Shown: positions 63,085-64,000 of the stretch, piece by piece
Numbering within the stretch: the stretch's first letter is position 1
How the letters are laid out: each line of letters starts with the position of its first letter
NCBI GenBank assembly: GCA_009823395.1
Contig: CM020514.1
Span: 14,153,466-14,217,465, forward strand
Reading direction: 5' to 3'
Length of the DNA: 64,000 nucleotides
Origin: Thamnaconus septentrionalis
Lineage: Eukaryota; Chordata; Actinopteri; Tetraodontiformes; Monacanthidae
Position numbers and translations under genes: made by a program
Notes under the pieces: model-generated
Told to the model about the DNA's origin: nothing
Databases searched by the model: none
Seen by the model: only the letters and a program-made list of their open reading frames with translations

Positions 63085-64000
63085 TCTGTGTGTATGTAGT
63101 ACACAGTGAACGAAGAGAGGGAAAAATGCCTTCCAGGAGGATTCCCAAGCATAAAGAGCTGGACGTTCCTCCCCCCAACCCTCCTCTTCCTCCTCCTCCC
63201 CTCCCTCCTCCTCCTCCTCCTCCTCCTCCTCCTCCTCACCCTTCTACTTCTCCTTCTTTTTCGGTTTGGGGGAGGGGACAGTGGGAGGGTTGTGGGGGGA
63301 AACTGAAAGCTGTCTTAATTGAAACGTGGCCTAATCAGACTCATTACCATTTTTACCAATTTGTGGCACCAAAGATGCTTATTAGGTAACTGTGTTTAAT
63401 AAGCTGTTCTTTGGAGAAACTAACTGTAATGAGCTCTTTAAAGTCAGTCTTGAGCATGATTATGCGTTGGAAGTGTTTTCATTCTTTCTTTTTTTTTTTT
63501 TTTGCCGGGTTCCTGGTACGTTCTGTCGCGCACAATGTCATAATTAAAGCCGCACAAACTGCACTTGGCGCGACGCACAATGGCCCCGGCTGAGGCCGCA
63601 GACGCCTCTGAAAAGTATTTTATAATTACTGATCATTACAACCCCGGGATTTTCCATCGGCGGACGTAAACATAATTATTGGACCTTTTTCTTTTTTTAT
63701 TCCAACACACAAAGTCGTGCACACACACACACACATAGGCACATGCACACGCGCACCCCCCACCCCCCACACACACACACTCCACTTGACAGGCGTGCAA
63801 ATATTGCAGACAGACCGTAATTAGGTTCATAAATAAAAACACGTTCGTATTCAAATTCGGCGGTGATACTCCCGAGCAGGGGGGGGCGGGGCCAAACGCT
63901 GGGAGACGGCAGTGTGAGGCGGTAATCGGCGCGGCCACGCGCTCCCATTCATCTCGCATATCAAGTTAAGACTATTTAAACTCAATTTGGAGCTCCGTGT
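59493..64000 (-). other. fign: FIGN intron upstream of the large coding exon (partial)
   Basis: This is sequence 5' of the FIGN exon. Human fidgetin starts with a short peptide (MISSTSVYG, as I recall it) encoded by a separate small exon. I looked on minus for a comparable ATG-initiated exon ending TAT-G before a GT donor and did not find one, so it probably lies beyond the right edge. The segment contains (GT)n, (CTC)n and (CA)n tracts. Unique GC-balanced stretches at about 62560-63000 and 63300-63680 might be regulatory. I see no other gene. Confidence 0.65.
63181..63238 (+). repeat. (CTC)n microsatellite in FIGN intron
   Basis: A CTC-rich pyrimidine tract with about a dozen perfect terminal units, preceded by (TG)n at 63052-63078. 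A CA-rich tract follows further on at 63719-63780. Confidence 0.85.

Overview
The window is eukaryotic, from a teleost fish. The evidence is spliced vertebrate genes, dense microsatellites ((CA)n, (GA)n, (TA)n, (CAG)n) and diverged copies of interspersed repeats familiar from spiny-rayed fish. Coding sequence occupies only about 2.5 kb of the 64 kb.

Two genes are recognisable, both on the minus strand. At 8090-8837 are the first two coding exons of an ether-a-go-go-related (ERG) potassium channel. The best match is KCNH7 (ERG3), because the PAS domain carries the KCNH7-type residues QN...[10 protein letters not shown] and [12 protein letters not shown]. The gene starts near 9.0-9.3 kb in a CpG-rich segment and runs leftwards; positions 1-8089 lie in its intron 2 and exon 3 is not present. 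At 57256-59492 is the large terminal coding exon of fidgetin (FIGN), a microtubule-severing AAA-family protein. Its probable 3' UTR runs down to about 53.48 kb, and intron sequence fills 59493-64000. The short 5' coding exon of FIGN was not found.

The order and orientation (KCNH7, then FIGN, both on minus) are the same as on human chromosome 2q24.3, where the two genes flank a large gene desert. Here the desert is compressed to roughly 44 kb (about 9.4-53.5 kb). It holds no convincing protein-coding gene. It contains simple repeats, a few old transposon-like copies, several unique, homeodomain-motif-rich stretches that look like candidate conserved enhancers, CTCF-like core motifs, a telomere-like hexamer cluster, strong G-quadruplex motifs and one or two orphan exon or promoter-like structures.

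The most notable coding observation is in fidgetin. The Walker A lysine is arginine and the Walker B aspartate position is lysine, which questions whether this copy hydrolyses ATP normally. No bacterial, viral or CRISPR-type system is present.
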